From: Bradyrhizobium sp. CCBAU 51627
GTDB taxonomy: Bacteria; Pseudomonadota; Alphaproteobacteria; Rhizobiales; Xanthobacteraceae
NCBI RefSeq assembly: GCF_028128765.1
Contig: NZ_LBJG01000024.1
Location: 1,116,001 to 1,180,000 of the forward strand
Direction: 5' to 3'
DNA length: 64,000 nt
Part shown: one piece after another, positions 34,419 to 42,571 of the stretch
Position numbering within the stretch: position 1 is the stretch's first letter
How the letters are laid out: every line of letters begins with the position of its first letter
Notes under the pieces: model-generated
Database searches by the model: none
What the model saw: the letters and a program-made list of their open reading frames with translations, nothing else
What the model was told of the DNA's origin: nothing
Made by a program: the position numbers and the translations under genes

Positions 34419-34964
34419 TCAAAGCCGGGAGCGAATGGAACTCAATATCCCGGTCGTCGCGTCGATGACCTGCACGGCTTGCTGGGACTTGGCCAAAGCC
34501 AGAGCCGACCTCGCGCACTGATCGGGAAGTTGCGCGATCTTTTTGCGCTGGCTCGTCAGGATATTGGTCGACTGCTCGATGGCAAATTTCACCACATCGC
34601 GAGTGGGGTCGTTGTCGCCGACGCTCGTCAACTCCTTCTCGATCGTGATCAGATATTCGAAACTGGACAGCTCTTGCGAAATCTCGACCAGATTTTGAAC
34701 CGTCGCCTTGACGCAATTTGCATCCGCAGGGGGGATATCGGTCCGTTGGGAGGTTTGGACGAGGTCCGCCATCAAGCCTCCGAACATTGGCCTGAGATCT
34801 TCGACTCGCTTCAAGTCGGCGGGACTGAGGATTCCGGCCATGCACATATTCGTCGCGAGCAGCACCCCCAGGCATTGCAACGCCAGCCGAGTTGCAACCG
34901 CACGAGCTGCCGCGGCAGGTGTCACGTGATCCGGTTGCGATCTCATTTGACGCGCTCGAAACAT
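34419..34964 (-). CDS. secreted protein of unknown function in the invertible segment
   Basis: 181 residues from ATG at 34964, or 175 from ATG 34946. A basic N-terminus is followed by a hydrophobic stretch (ATRLALQCLGVLLATNMCMA) ending at AGILSP, so a signal peptide or single anchor is likely. The rest (RVEDLRPMFGGLMADLVQTS, ISQELSSFEYLITIEKEL, KSQQAVQVIDATTGILSSI) is helical, with a few cysteines. It is transcribed toward the left peptide pair, 184 bases upstream of it. An immunity, adhesion or processing-aid role is possible from the location, but no family was recognised. Confidence 0.7.
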   Translation of the reverse strand: MFRARQMRSQPDHVTPAAAARAVATRLALQCLGVLLATNMCMAGILSPADLKRVEDLRPMFGGLMADLVQTSQRTDIPPADANCVKATVQNLVEISQELSSFEYLITIEKELTSVGDNDPTRDVVKFAIEQSTNILTSQRKKIAQLPDQCARSALALAKSQQAVQVIDATTGILSSIRSRL

Positions 34965-35078
34965 CCGCCGGCAGTCGCCATCGCCAATAGCTTAGCGCCG
35001 CACGACAGATCGCTCAATCGCATTTTCGCCGGCGGCTACCTCAGACGCAAGCATTGGTCGCGACCCGTTGTGGGAAAA

Positions 35079-35107
35079 TTGGCTCGTATGTATCATCGGG
35101 CTATACT
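35079..35107 (+). promoter_or_regulatory. sigma-70-like promoter for the exporter operon
   Basis: TTGGCT (35079-35084), a 17-base spacer and TATACT (35102-35107) match the housekeeping consensus well and lie about 70 bases before the membrane-fusion protein ATG. The promoter is inside the segment between the inverted arms, so it would move with the operon if the segment flipped. Confidence 0.65.
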
Positions 35108-35178
35108 CCGGAAGTTCCAAGCTGATTTTTGAAAAACAGAAAGTGATTGTGCCGAAAGCATTCGCGGAGACTTGAAGC

Positions 35179-36444
35179 ATGGCCGACGGTCCCGAACAGA
35201 TTTTTCGTGCCAGCGCGTTGCAGCGCGCGGCATCTCCGGAAGAGCTCGACCATCTCGTCGCGATCACCAAGCCGGCCGACTGGATCCTGGCCGCCGTCGT
35301 CACGGTCGCACTCGTTGCGGCGCTGATCTGGGGAGTTTACGGCCGGATTCCCTCGCGCGTGTCGGGACAGGGAATTCTGGTCGGCAGCGGACGTGTCGTC
35401 GATGCAGTCTCTGCCGCGGAGGGACGGCTCGCTTCGCTCGGCGTTTCCGTCGGCGATCATGTCGAACGCGGGCAGTTGATTGCCCAGATCTCGCAGACCG
35501 ACATCGAGCAGAAGTACGCAAATGCGGTGGAGACCTACAAAGAGCGTCAGCGCGAGCATGACGACATGGCTGCCAAGGTCAGGTCGGAGCTCGCGGCCAA
35601 GGCCTCGAATTTCGAAAAGCTCGAGGCCGCCTTCAACAAGGTCATCGAAGCGACCGGGCAGCGCGTTCAGTCCCTGGATGTCGACGTGAGGAATCTCGAG
35701 CAGCTCATGGCCAAAGGGCTGACCACGCGGAAGACGCTGGATGATCGCCGGCTCGAGTTGACCGAGGCGCAGCAGCGCCGGATGGATTCGCAAAACGAGA
35801 TCCTCAAGCTGCACGCACAGAAATCCGATCTCGAAACCCAGCGCGAGCATGAATTGCAGCAGGCCGAGTTCGCCGCCAACAATGCGCGCCGTGAGATGCA
35901 GGCACTCGCCGGAACGCTGGGTCGAAATTCGCAGATTCTCAGTCCGATCGCAGGGCGAGTGGTCGAGATCAAGATATCGACCGGTTCGGTGCTCGCGGTC
36001 GGCACTCCGGTCGTCCTGATTGAAGACGAGGGCTCGAAGCTCGAGGCGATGGTCTATATCCCTGCCGAGCAGGGCAAGAGCGTCAAGCTGGGCTCGCAGG
36101 TGCGCCTCGCGCCCAGCACTGTCAAGCGCGAGGAGTTCGGCACGATGATCGGGACCGTGTCCAGCGTGTCGGATTTTCCCGTCACGCCGCAGGGCATGAC
36201 TGCGGTGCTCCACAACGACCAGCTGGTCAAGGTGTTCTCTCACGACGGCGCGCCCTACGCCGTCGCCGTGTCCCTCGAGCGGGACGACACGACGACGAGC
36301 GGCTATCGATGGGCTGTCGGCAAGGGGCCGCAGGTTCATCTGACCAGCGGCACGCTGGTCCAGGCCGAAATCACCACCCGAAACCGGCGTCCGCTGGATC
36401 TTGTTGTTCCTCTCATCAGGAAGCTGACCGGGATCGATGGATAG
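35179..36444 (+). CDS. HlyD-family membrane-fusion protein of the bacteriocin exporter
   Basis: 421 residues. One membrane span near residues 35-55 (WILAAVVTVALVAALIWGVY) leads to a barrel-sandwich (GQGILVGSGRVVDAVSAAEG, VGDHVERGQLIAQI), a long coiled coil (about 110-240) and the returning lipoyl half (ILSPIAGRVVEIKISTGSVL). The layout is that of the adaptor in NHLM-type bacteriocin export systems: it bridges the ABC protein to the outer membrane. It is the first gene of a three-gene operon and overlaps the next gene by eight bases. No TolC-like gene is present, so a housekeeping outer-membrane factor must be used. Confidence 0.9.
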   Translation: MADGPEQIFRASALQRAASPEELDHLVAITKPADWILAAVVTVALVAALIWGVYGRIPSRVSGQGILVGSGRVVDAVSAAEGRLASLGVSVGDHVERGQLIAQISQTDIEQKYANAVETYKERQREHDDMAAKVRSELAAKASNFEKLEAAFNKVIEATGQRVQSLDVDVRNLEQLMAKGLTTRKTLDDRRLELTEAQQRRMDSQNEILKLHAQKSDLETQREHELQQAEFAANNARREMQALAGTLGRNSQILSPIAGRVVEIKISTGSVLAVGTPVVLIEDEGSKLEAMVYIPAEQGKSVKLGSQVRLAPSTVKREEFGTMIGTVSSVSDFPVTPQGMTAVLHNDQLVKVFSHDGAPYAVAVSLERDDTTTSGYRWAVGKGPQVHLTSGTLVQAEITTRNRRPLDLVVPLIRKLTGIDG

Positions 36445-38602
36445 TCCTGCCAAGCCTGCTCCGGGAGTCAAGAAAACACCTACCGTCCTGCAGATGGAGG
36501 CGGCGGAATGCGGCGCGGCCTGTCTCGCCATGGTGCTGGCTCATTATGGCCGGTGGGTGCCGCTCGAGCAGTTACGCGTCGAATGCGGCGTGTCGCGCGA
36601 CGGCAGCAAGGCGAGCAATGTCGTCAGGGCGGCGCGGCGCTTCGGCCTGTCCGCAAAAGGCTTTCGGCAAGAGGTCTCGACGCTGCGCGCGACGCCGACG
36701 CCGTGCATCATTCACTGGAACCTCAATCATTTCGTCGTTCTCGAGGGGCTCGACGGAAAGTTCGCCTACATCAACGACCCGGCCATCGGGCGAAGGCGGG
36801 TCGGATTGGACGAACTCGACAGGAGCTTTACCGGCGTCGTGCTCGTCATGGAGCCGACCTCGGGCTTCGTCGCGCAAGGAAGCAAGCCTGGAGGACTGCG
36901 CCTGCTCATCCGTGAGCTGCGCGGATCGAAGGCCGCTGTCTGGCTGCTCGTCCTGCTCAGCTTCGTCATGGTTCTTCCCGGTCTCGTCGCCGCGAGCTTT
37001 TCGAAGATCTTCATCGACGACATTCTCATTCAGCATCTGGATGGATGGTTGCGCCCGCTCCTGGTCGGCATGGCCGCAACCGCGCTGATCCGCACAATTC
37101 TGGTGCTGCTCCAGCAATCCCTGCTGCTGCGGCTGCAGACGAAGCTGTCGGTCGTGATGATCAGTCGGTTCCTCTGGCGGGTGATGGCATTGCCGATGGA
37201 ATTCTTCACCCAGCGCCACGCCGGCGATATCGCGACGCGCGTTGCGGCCAACGAGCAGATTGCCCGGCTGCTTGCAGGCGGCATTGCCACGAACGCGCTC
37301 AACCTCACCTCCGTCGTGTTCTTTGCGTTCGCGATGGCGGTCTACGATCAGTGGCTCGCCGCGATCTGCATCGCCCTGTCGCTGCTCAACGTCCTGTGCC
37401 TGCGCCTGTCTCACCGGCGGCGGGAGGACCTCAGTCGCGGGCTCTCGCAAGAACGCGGAAAGTCGCTGGGAGCGGTGATCAGCATCGTCAGGAGCATCGA
37501 AACGATCAAGGCAAGCGGGCTCGAGGACGAGGCTTTCGGACAATGGTCCGGCGTTCAGGCCAAGCTTCTCAATGCAGAGCGCGACCTTGCGTCGTCTTCG
37601 ATCTTGCTCGACATGATCCCGACCCTGATCTCCGGACTGACCATGACGGCGATTCTCGTCCTTGGGGGTTTGCGGGTGATTGAAGGTTCGCTGACGCTCG
37701 GCAGCCTCGTTGCCTTCCAGGCGCTGATGGCAAGCTTCTCGGAGCCCGTCGCTGCGCTGGTCAATCAGGCCAGCGGCTTTCAAGTGATCAGGGGCGCGCT
37801 CGACCGCCTTGAAGACGTCTACAATTATCCGCTCGGTGACAAGCCGAAGACGGGTAGAGCCGACAGGCCATTCCCCGCCAAGCTCGCCGGAGGCCTCGAA
37901 CTGAGGAACGTGCAGTTCGGCTATTCGCTGCTCGAGGCTCCCCTGATCGCGGACCTTTCCGTCGCTGTCAGTCCGGGATCGCGCGTGGCGCTTGTCGGCG
38001 CGTCCGGAAGCGGTAAATCGACGCTGGGTCGCCTGATTTGCGGCCTCAACAAGCCGTGGGCTGGAGATATCCTGATCGACGGCGTCCCGCTTGGGGACGT
38101 TCCGCCCGAGATCCTCGCCAACTCCATCGCCTATGTCGACCAGGATATCTTCCTGTTCGAGGGCACGGTGCGCGACAATCTCACCCTTTGGGACCGGACG
38201 ACGCCGGACGTCGATCTGACGAGGGCGCTGCAAGACGGGCAGATCCAGGATGAGATCGCCATCAGGGCCGGCAATTACGAGACTTACGTCAGCGAGGGAG
38301 GGACGAATTTCAGCGGCGGGCAGCGTCAGCGCATCGAGATCGCGCGCGCTCTCGTCGGCCGCCCCTCGGTCATCGTTCTCGATGAAGCCACGGCTGCGCT
38401 CGATCCGATCACCGAGAAGGCGATTGACGATAATCTGCGCCGATCCGGCTGCACCTGCATCATCATCGCGCATCGTCTGAGCACGATCAGGGATTGCGAC
38501 GAGATCCTCGTGTTGCGTCAGGGAAAGGTCGTCGAGCGCGGGACACACGAGAGCCTGCTGGCTCTCGACGGCGAATATGCAAGGCTGGTGTCCCAGCAAT
38601 GA
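36437..38602 (+). CDS. C39 peptidase/ABC transporter for double-glycine peptides
   Basis: 721 residues. The N-terminal C39 peptidase (1-150) has the full set: Q19 and C25 in LQMEAAECGAACLAM, H98 in WNLNHFVVL and D114 in YINDPAI. About six membrane spans fill 165-430. The ATPase has Walker A GASGSGKST (about 520), signature FSGGQRQR (about 625) and Walker B SVIVLDEAT. It removes leaders after GG while exporting the peptide, which fits the two precursors in each flanking arm. It overlaps the upstream adaptor gene by eight bases and the downstream ABC gene by four. Confidence 0.94.
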   Translation: MDSPAKPAPGVKKTPTVLQMEAAECGAACLAMVLAHYGRWVPLEQLRVECGVSRDGSKASNVVRAARRFGLSAKGFRQEVSTLRATPTPCIIHWNLNHFVVLEGLDGKFAYINDPAIGRRRVGLDELDRSFTGVVLVMEPTSGFVAQGSKPGGLRLLIRELRGSKAAVWLLVLLSFVMVLPGLVAASFSKIFIDDILIQHLDGWLRPLLVGMAATALIRTILVLLQQSLLLRLQTKLSVVMISRFLWRVMALPMEFFTQRHAGDIATRVAANEQIARLLAGGIATNALNLTSVVFFAFAMAVYDQWLAAICIALSLLNVLCLRLSHRRREDLSRGLSQERGKSLGAVISIVRSIETIKASGLEDEAFGQWSGVQAKLLNAERDLASSSILLDMIPTLISGLTMTAILVLGGLRVIEGSLTLGSLVAFQALMASFSEPVAALVNQASGFQVIRGALDRLEDVYNYPLGDKPKTGRADRPFPAKLAGGLELRNVQFGYSLLEAPLIADLSVAVSPGSRVALVGASGSGKSTLGRLICGLNKPWAGDILIDGVPLGDVPPEILANSIAYVDQDIFLFEGTVRDNLTLWDRTTPDVDLTRALQDGQIQDEIAIRAGNYETYVSEGGTNFSGGQRQRIEIARALVGRPSVIVLDEATAALDPITEKAIDDNLRRSGCTCIIIAHRLSTIRDCDEILVLRQGKVVERGTHESLLALDGEYARLVSQQ

Positions 38603-41487
38603 CCCGTTCGGCTGAAAACATCTTGTCGTGCGCGAGGCTCGTCCCGGCGGAGCTTCCGTTCGACATGACGCTCGATGGTCGCAGGCCCATCCTGCTCGAT
38701 CACCACGGCCATGTGCTGGAGGTGGTCGCCGGTTATCTCGACGTCTTCGCCGTCGATGTCGACGGTGGCGAATACGGGCGCAGACACCATTTGTTTCGGA
38801 TCGAAAGCGGCGATGTCGTCCCCGATCTCCCGGCGCTCGTGGCCCCTGCAGGTCGCGGCGTGAGCTTCATCGCGGTGGGTACCGACGGCACGCGAACATC
38901 TGCGCGCTCCAGGACGGATCTGACGTCGGCAGCTCAGGCCACGCGCTGGATCGAACGCATGGCGCGTTTCGTCGCCGGACCTGCGCCGCTGTGGCAGATG
39001 GACGAACTGCCGGAGGGCGAAGCGCAGTTGCGTGCAAATCAGTGCGTCAGGGGACCCATGCGCGGGCTGCTTTGGCTGACCGTGGAGCGCGGCGACCTCA
39101 GGCTGATGGGCGCTGGCGCTTCCTACGCGGCGGGAAGTCAGCCGCTGCCGCTCACCGGCGGCCTGTGGGTCGAGGCGGGCGCGCAAGGGTGTGGCGGAGT
39201 CACAAGCGGCGTTACGCCGGCCTCGATCTGGCCGGCAATCGATCAGTTCCACCAAAGCTTCGTGGCCTGCGTCCAGCGCATTCTGGCTCATGAAGGAGTG
39301 GGAGAGAGCGAACGTCTGGCGAGTCGGAACGCTCTCGCGACCTCGCAGTCCGTCGAAGCCTTTGATCGCCTCTCCGGCATCATCGGGCGACGGTTCGATC
39401 ATGATGCAGTCGACGCATCGTATTCCGACCGGCTGGCCGGCGCCTGCCAGCTGGTCGGAAGCGCGATGCGCGCGCCGATAACGATCTCCAGCCGCGTCGA
39501 CAGCAGCCGGCAGGAATTCGCTGGACTGACGCGAATTGCACTCGATGCCCGTCTGCGACTGCGGCAGGTCCTGCTCCGGTCGGGCTGGTGGCGAACCGAT
39601 GCCGGTCCGCTGGTCGGCTGGTTCGGCGAGAAGCGCGAACCGGTCGCTCTGGTCTACGAGCCGCGCCGCGGCTACATCATGATCGATCCGCTGACGAAAG
39701 CGCGCCTGCCGGTCGATCGCGCGGTGGCGGCGCAGATCGCTCCGGAAGCGGCGACGTTCTATCCGCCGTTACCGTCACGCGTCCTTAAGTTTCGGGACCT
39801 TCTGCAATTTTCCCTGCGTTATGCGCGCGGCAGCGGTCTGCGCATCGCTCTGGCGGTCGTGGTGATCGGACTTCTGTCGCTGGTGACGCCCTTTGTCACC
39901 AATCTGCTGATCAGCTCGATCATTCCGAGATCGGAGCTCGATCAGCTCGTTTTCTGCGCTCTCGCGCTCGGCCTGACGGCACTGGCGGTTGCCAGCGTCC
40001 AGGTCATGCAGGGTCTGGTCATGCTTCGCATGGAAGCGATGATCGACTGGCGATTGCAGTCGGCGATGATCGATCGCCTGCTCAGGCTGCCGACCGCGAT
40101 CTTTCGGGAATTCACGGCGGGCGAGCTGGTCGACCGCGCAATGGGCATCGACGCCGCGCGGCGTGCCCTGACGGGCCACGCATTGCGGGGCATGATCGCC
40201 GGCCTGTTCTGTATCTTCAGCCTCGGCCTGATGGTCTACTACAGCCCGAAGCTGGCGTTGCTGGCGATCGGGCTGACATTGGTCAGGGCAGCCGCCATCA
40301 TCTCCACCAACCTGCTGCGGTTGTATTACGAGAACAAGCACTTCAATCAGCAGGGCAAGGTCAGCGGATTCGTCCTGCAGTTGCTGACGGGTGTCGGCAA
40401 GTTGCGGGTATCGGGGGCGACCGGGCGCGCGCTCGGAATCTGGTCGAAGCAGTTCGCGACGCAAAAGCAGTATTTCGTGTCCTCGCAAATTGCCAGCAAC
40501 GGCCTGGGCGCGTTCGAGGCGGCCTTTCCGACGATCGCGACGCTGATCATCTTTGCCTACGCATCCTATTCGAACAGCAACCTGCTCACGGATCTCGGCA
40601 CGTTCTTCGCGTTCTTTTCCGCCTTCGGGCAATCGATGGGCGCCGTCGGCTCCTGGGCCGGCGGTGTCAGCGAGGCGCTGATTGCGATCCCGCCGCTGCT
40701 TCGGTTGCGGCCTCTGATTGCGAGCCTGACCGAGGTTTCGGACGACCGCAAGGCGCCGGGAGAACTGTCCGGCTCGATCGAGCTCGCGCGCGTCTCCTTC
40801 CGCTATCTGTCGAGCGGCCCTCTGGTGCTCGACAATGTCTCGTTGAAGATAGCGCCAGGCGAATACGTCGCGATCGTCGGTCCATCGGGAAGCGGCAAAT
40901 CATCCTTGTTCCGGCTCCTGCTGGGATTCGAGCGGCCGGAATCGGGCGCGGTGTTCTACGACGGGAAATCAATCGAGACGCTGGATCTGAGTGCTTTGCG
41001 GCGCCAGCTCGGCGTCGTCCTGCAGAGCGCCCGGCTCGCGAACGGGAACATCTATGAGAATATCTGCGGTGGACTGCGGCTTTCGCTCGACCAGGTGTGG
41101 GAAGCCGCCCGGCTTGCCGGAATTGAAGAGGACATCAAGGCGATGCCGATGGGGATGCTGACCCAGATATCCGAAGGTGTCAGTACGCTTTCCGGAGGGC
41201 AACGTCAGCGCATCATGATCGCGCGTGCCATCGCGCGACGCCCACGCGTCCTGCTGTTCGACGAGGCGACGAGCTCGCTCGACAATCGATCCCAGGCCAT
41301 CGTCAGTGATGCGTTGGAAAATCTGAACGTCACCCGGGTCGTCATTGCTCACCGGCTGAGCACCGTCAAGACGGCGGACCGGATCATCGTGCTGGTCGAC
41401 GGCAAGATCGTCGAAAGCGGGACGTTCGAGGAGTTGATCGCCGCTGCTGGTGCTTTTGCGGCGTTTGCGCAGCGGCAATTGCTCTGA
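38599..41487 (+). CDS. second ABC transporter of the system, with sensor-like N-terminal half
   Basis: 962 residues from ATG at 38599, overlapping the C39 gene stop by four bases (ATGA). The N-terminal ~400 residues hold a cNMP-binding-like barrel (VLEVVAGYLDVFAVDVDGGE, GRRHHLFRIESGDVV) and a helical region, not a C39 peptidase. Transmembrane spans occupy about 410-690. The ATPase has Walker A GPSGSGKSS (about 760), signature LSGGQRQR and Walker B VLLFDEATSSLD. The arrangement matches the ATP-binding partner in NHLM-type systems, which pairs with the C39 protein, probably as a heterodimer. The sensor-like half might gate export. Confidence 0.9.
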   Translation: MTRSAENILSCARLVPAELPFDMTLDGRRPILLDHHGHVLEVVAGYLDVFAVDVDGGEYGRRHHLFRIESGDVVPDLPALVAPAGRGVSFIAVGTDGTRTSARSRTDLTSAAQATRWIERMARFVAGPAPLWQMDELPEGEAQLRANQCVRGPMRGLLWLTVERGDLRLMGAGASYAAGSQPLPLTGGLWVEAGAQGCGGVTSGVTPASIWPAIDQFHQSFVACVQRILAHEGVGESERLASRNALATSQSVEAFDRLSGIIGRRFDHDAVDASYSDRLAGACQLVGSAMRAPITISSRVDSSRQEFAGLTRIALDARLRLRQVLLRSGWWRTDAGPLVGWFGEKREPVALVYEPRRGYIMIDPLTKARLPVDRAVAAQIAPEAATFYPPLPSRVLKFRDLLQFSLRYARGSGLRIALAVVVIGLLSLVTPFVTNLLISSIIPRSELDQLVFCALALGLTALAVASVQVMQGLVMLRMEAMIDWRLQSAMIDRLLRLPTAIFREFTAGELVDRAMGIDAARRALTGHALRGMIAGLFCIFSLGLMVYYSPKLALLAIGLTLVRAAAIISTNLLRLYYENKHFNQQGKVSGFVLQLLTGVGKLRVSGATGRALGIWSKQFATQKQYFVSSQIASNGLGAFEAAFPTIATLIIFAYASYSNSNLLTDLGTFFAFFSAFGQSMGAVGSWAGGVSEALIAIPPLLRLRPLIASLTEVSDDRKAPGELSGSIELARVSFRYLSSGPLVLDNVSLKIAPGEYVAIVGPSGSGKSSLFRLLLGFERPESGAVFYDGKSIETLDLSALRRQLGVVLQSARLANGNIYENICGGLRLSLDQVWEAARLAGIEEDIKAMPMGMLTQISEGVSTLSGGQRQRIMIARAIARRPRVLLFDEATSSLDNRSQAIVSDALENLNVTRVVIAHRLSTVKTADRIIVLVDGKIVESGTFEELIAAAGAFAAFAQRQLL

Positions 41488-41580
41488 CGGCCGTCTCAAT
41501 CGATATCTGCAGGCTCTGGAAACGCAGCAGCAGGTGCGAAACTGGCCATCAATTCGAGCAAAAAAGGCAGCCGCTTGCCT

Positions 41581-41598
41581 CTGTGAGGGGCATCACAG
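41581..41598 (+). promoter_or_regulatory. CRP-like palindrome upstream of right peptide pair
   Basis: CTGTGAGGGGCATCACAG carries TGTGA (41582-41586), six bases, TCACA (41593-41597). The arm identity begins at 41592, inside this site, so the first half-site is segment-borne, yet it matches the left site. TACTCC at 41619-41624 could be a -10, which would put the palindrome near -41.5, the class II activator position; this spacing is an inference. The ATG of the short peptide is at 41678. Confidence 0.65.
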
Positions 41599-41677
41599 TC
41601 CAACCAGACCGCCCGCGGTACTCCTGCGACCACCAGATGAGAGGGGATGGCCCCTTCCTTCACAGCGGGAGACGCAA

Positions 41678-41857
41678 ATGACCGAGCGCAGCAATCAAGA
41701 CCGCAGAGAGCTGGACGACCGTGAACTGGAATCCGTGTGCGGCGGCTTCTTCAATGATGGAGGCTGCATCGGGCCGTGGATTGTGAATGGAAAGATCACG
41801 ACGCAGCAGCCCCCCGGCCCGAACCCCTGGCTGCCTGGCGGCATCTTCCACCGCTGA
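41678..41857 (+). CDS. double-glycine bacteriocin-like precursor, short peptide, right copy
   Basis: 59 residues, identical in protein to the copy at 34055-34234. Leader MTERSNQDRRELDDRELESV then CGG; core of 36 residues with one Cys, two Trp and a proline-rich end. GGGAG lies seven bases upstream. It starts 190 bases after the second ABC gene on the same strand, so it may be co-transcribed with the exporter as well as from its own promoter. No modification enzyme (LanM, radical SAM, YcaO) is encoded nearby, so the peptide is probably exported unmodified, apart from cleavage. Confidence 0.85.
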   Translation: MTERSNQDRRELDDRELESVCGGFFNDGGCIGPWIVNGKITTQQPPGPNPWLPGGIFHR

Positions 41858-41906
41858 GAACCACACGTTCAAACCGTTCCATCACACATCGAGAGGAGCG
41901 ACCACA

Positions 41907-42134
41907 ATGCTGAACCTGAAACAGGCCAACCCGGACATCATCGAACTGAACGACGCGGAGCTTGAAGCGGTCGTCGGCGGCAACTGGCTCGGCGACGCCC
42001 TCCGCGCCATCGGCGGCGCCATCAAGGACGCCGCCCTATGGGTCGGCGGACTCATCTTTGGCGGCTTGCAGGGACCGGGCAACCTGCGCGGCCCGTTTGG
42101 CCCGGGATCGGGCCCGGGACAGCCGCCGTTCTGA
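41907..42134 (+). CDS. double-glycine bacteriocin-like precursor, long peptide, right copy
   Basis: 75 residues, identical in protein to the copy at 33778-34005 despite two silent base changes (ctg/cta leucine and ggg/gga glycine). The leader ends ELNDAELEAVVGG; the 50-residue core has an amphipathic Gly/Ala-rich helix and a Gly/Pro tail. GAGGAG lies nine bases before the ATG. It follows the short peptide gene by 49 bases and is followed by a perfect hairpin terminator. Likely acts as the second component of a two-peptide toxin that would insert in target membranes; activity is inferred. Confidence 0.85.
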   Translation: MLNLKQANPDIIELNDAELEAVVGGNWLGDALRAIGGAIKDAALWVGGLIFGGLQGPGNLRGPFGPGSGPGQPPF

Positions 42135-42162
42135 GCCCGTTTTCCGAGCTGCTCGCGAATGG

Positions 42163-42189
42163 GAGGCCGCCTCAGCTGGCGGCCTCTTT
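42163..42189 (+). terminator. intrinsic terminator after the right peptide pair
   Basis: GAGGCCGCC (42163-42171), loop TCAGCT, GGCGGCCTC (42178-42186) then TTTC. Identical to the left-arm copy. It closes the bacteriocin transcript 28 bases after the stop codon. Confidence 0.8.
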
Positions 42190-42223
42190 CACTTCCGGCC
42201 CATCACCCTGCGTCGAGGCGGCA

Positions 42224-42571
42224 AGACGCGGTCATCCGGGAAGGGCGGCTTGCTGACGACGGTGATCTCGACCCGCATCTCGTGCGCCAACTTGCTTGCA
42301 CTGGTTCAGAAACCTCCGTGCGTCATCCATGCATGCAGCAGCGTGAACTGCCGCGCTGTGCCGCGATCAGCGGCACGGCGCTTTCGGGCTAGTGCCGGAG
42401 CCGTCGAAGCCGTCACTTGCTCGCGCCATCAAGGCGGTGCTACGTTTCCACACGGCGCCGATTTGACACTCAGCTTGCGGGCGCTTCTCAAAATGCAGCT
42501 AAAGCGAATGGCCAGTCCTGCATCCTCCCGCAACAAGAGCATCGTCGGTCGTCCCGCATGGGGAGGGCGAG
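42224..42571. other. intergenic, no gene seen
   Basis: About 350 bases between the end of the repeat arm and the phosphoesterase ATG. On the minus strand a short frame (MRVEITVVSKPPFPDDRV) runs into the arm, with a stop codon shortly upstream; it could be a remnant of a gene broken where the arm begins, but it is too short to assign. GGGAGG before 42572 is the phosphoesterase ribosome binding site. Confidence 0.5.

Larger units (their letters stand above)
41592..42223. repeat. right arm of the 632-bp inverted repeat
   Basis: Mirror image of 33689-34320. It holds the second copies of both precursor genes and the terminator. It begins 104 bases after the last exporter gene, so the right peptide pair could also be reached by read-through from the exporter operon. 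The two differences seen between arms leave both peptides unchanged, which argues for recent duplication or continuing gene conversion. Confidence 0.93.

Noticed and set aside
33689..42223. Inverted repeats as ends of a composite transposon
   Set aside because: No transposase or integrase is encoded in the arms or between them, the arms are full of coding sequence for secreted peptides, and no target-site duplication was recognised at the outer ends.
42238..42320. Minus-strand frame MRVEITVVSKPPFPDDRV as a gene
   Set aside because: Too short, with a stop just upstream and no ribosome binding site; kept only as a possible gene remnant at the repeat border.
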